Origin: a bacterium
GTDB taxonomy: Bacteria; Patescibacteriota; Gracilibacteria; Peribacterales; Peribacteraceae
Reading direction: 5' to 3'
Assembly (NCBI GenBank): GCA_027592135.1
Contig: JAQCIJ010000009.1
Span: 1-34,603, forward strand
DNA length: 34,603 bases
Shown piece by piece: positions 33,818 to 34,603 of this stretch. Made by a program: the position numbers and the translations under genes. Numbering within the stretch: position 1 is the stretch's first letter; each line of letters begins with the position of its first letter. The notes beneath the pieces were generated by a model. It did not search any database. It worked only from the letters and a program-made list of their open reading frames with translations, and was not told where the DNA came from.

Positions 33818-34573
33818 ATGAAGACAGAATTGCTAAAACTTGGCCTAACAGAAGATGAAGTTATCGTGTATCTTGCCTGTTTGGAGTTAAGCGGTGCACC
33901 CGTTTCGGTGATAGCTCGCAAGGCAGGAGTGCAACGTGTTGGTTGTTACCACACTATAGAGAAGCTCTTAAAAAAGAAGTTGCTCAGTCAGTACAACAAA
34001 AATGGCGTAAAGTGCTTTGCGCCAGAGGCGCCAGAGAAACTTGAGGAGTTAGCTTTAGAACGCGTTGGGATAGCCAAGTCGATCTTGCCTCAACTTAAAA
34101 GCCTCGCATCAACTTCCGGATTTCGGCCACGAATAAGATTTTACGAAGGGATGGATGGTGTCGAGCGAGTCTTTAACGAGTCACTGAACGCAGAAGGTGA
34201 AATACTTGGGTACACAAACCTCAAGCAGGTTATAGACGAGATCCCAGTATTCTTTAAAGACTACACCAGCAAGCGTCTCAAGAAAGGAATCAAGTCGAGG
34301 TATCTTTCACCAAACACTGTAGAGAGCGTTCACGCCGTAGATCAATTCCTGCCAAAGGAATTTGATGCAAACTTGATCGAAATACTACTCGTAAATAAAG
34401 AGCAGTTCCCTTTTGAGAATGATATATTGATATTTGGAGACTCTGTTGGGATCGTCTCACTAAATCCTGATGAACGCCTCGGACTTATTGTCGAAAGTCC
34501 GACACTTTCAAAGACCATGAAGGCAATATTTGACCTTGCATGGCTTGGAGCTACAGCGTTTGTGGCGAAGTAG
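33818..34573 (+). CDS. TrmB-family transcriptional regulator
   Basis: 251 residues. Residues 1-70 form a winged helix of the TrmB type: LLKLGLTEDEVIVYLACLEL, GAPVSVIARKAGVQRVGCYH as the recognition part, and LLKKKLLSQY as the wing. A helical linker follows. Residues 105-250 (RIRFYEGMDGVERVFNESLN, ILGYTNLKQVIDEIPVFFKD, DILIFGDSVGIVSLN) match the PLD-like effector region seen in short TrmB-like regulators, without the sugar-binding C-terminal domain of archaeal TrmB. It likely binds the 18-bp palindrome upstream and controls itself and the divergent array, which is inferred from position. A 5-codon frame (ATG at 33804) overlaps the start by ATGA and may be chance. Confidence 0.8.
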   Translation: MKTELLKLGLTEDEVIVYLACLELSGAPVSVIARKAGVQRVGCYHTIEKLLKKKLLSQYNKNGVKCFAPEAPEKLEELALERVGIAKSILPQLKSLASTSGFRPRIRFYEGMDGVERVFNESLNAEGEILGYTNLKQVIDEIPVFFKDYTSKRLKKGIKSRYLSPNTVESVHAVDQFLPKEFDANLIEILLVNKEQFPFENDILIFGDSVGIVSLNPDERLGLIVESPTLSKTMKAIFDLAWLGATAFVAK

Positions 34574-34603
34574 ATTACACTTTTGTTAATCGAAGCGAGC
34601 TTG

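Noticed and set aside
33804-33821. Leader peptide (ATG at 33804, 5 codons) coupled to the TrmB-type gene
   Set aside because: Too short to distinguish from chance, with no ribosome binding site.

Overview
The window reads as chromosomal DNA of a small-genome bacterium of the Candidate Phyla Radiation (Patescibacteria), most plausibly a Peregrinibacteria/Peribacteria-like lineage. That placement is an inference from gene style: very large secreted proteins with Cys-rich CGDG...GEECDDGN repeats, four-helix-bundle (S23-type) genes, CxxC-x17-CxxC zinc-ribbon proteins, a stand-alone conjugation-type ATPase and a fragmented division cluster. TGA ends several genes, so the code is the standard bacterial one. 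Many genes have a -10 box only a few bases before the start codon and no Shine-Dalgarno sequence, which suggests frequent leaderless transcription.

Layout. (1) 1-3300: a minus-strand surface protein that runs off the left edge. It has an unusual order: N-terminal helix-turn-helix, one membrane helix, a repetitive ectodomain, then a peptidase S74 intramolecular chaperone. GTAGCGCTAC palindromes lie at and upstream of its promoter. (2) 3500-10280: tRNA-Ser(UGA) and the sugar-phosphate genes transketolase, transaldolase and 6-phosphogluconate dehydrogenase, interleaved with a C39-like lipoprotein and two four-helix-bundle cassettes flanked by 7-8 bp tandem repeats. (3) 10298-14450: an FHA-like protein, a P-type ATPase remnant, a delta-9-type fatty acid desaturase with a 42-codon overlapping gene, and a RelA/SpoT-type (p)ppGpp synthetase with a damaged hydrolase site. 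(4) 14640-16674: tRNA-Ser(GCU), an L,D-transpeptidase, rsmH and an ftsL-like gene. (5) 16730-24750: two giant Cys-rich membrane-anchored proteins on either side of pyruvate kinase. The larger one carries a LamG-like domain and, near its C-terminus, a domain that resembles the FlhB/YscU autocleavage domain with NPTE in place of NPTH. (6) 24747-33658: a minus-strand array of three tandem paralogous Cys-rich zinc-ribbon/solenoid proteins, a VirB4/TraG-like ATPase and a TMTC-like glycosyltransferase with TPRs. A TrmB-type regulator is transcribed divergently from it across an 18-bp perfect palindrome.

The genes suggest a fermentative cell (pyruvate kinase plus pentose phosphate enzymes) that invests heavily in its surface (S74 protein, Cys-rich proteins, L,D-transpeptidase, glycosyltransferase). 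The strongest candidates for undescribed biology are the HTH-membrane-S74 protein with its possible operators, the FlhB-like domain in a predicted extracellular Cys-rich protein, the TrmB-linked Cys-solenoid array, and the repeat-bounded four-helix-bundle cassettes.
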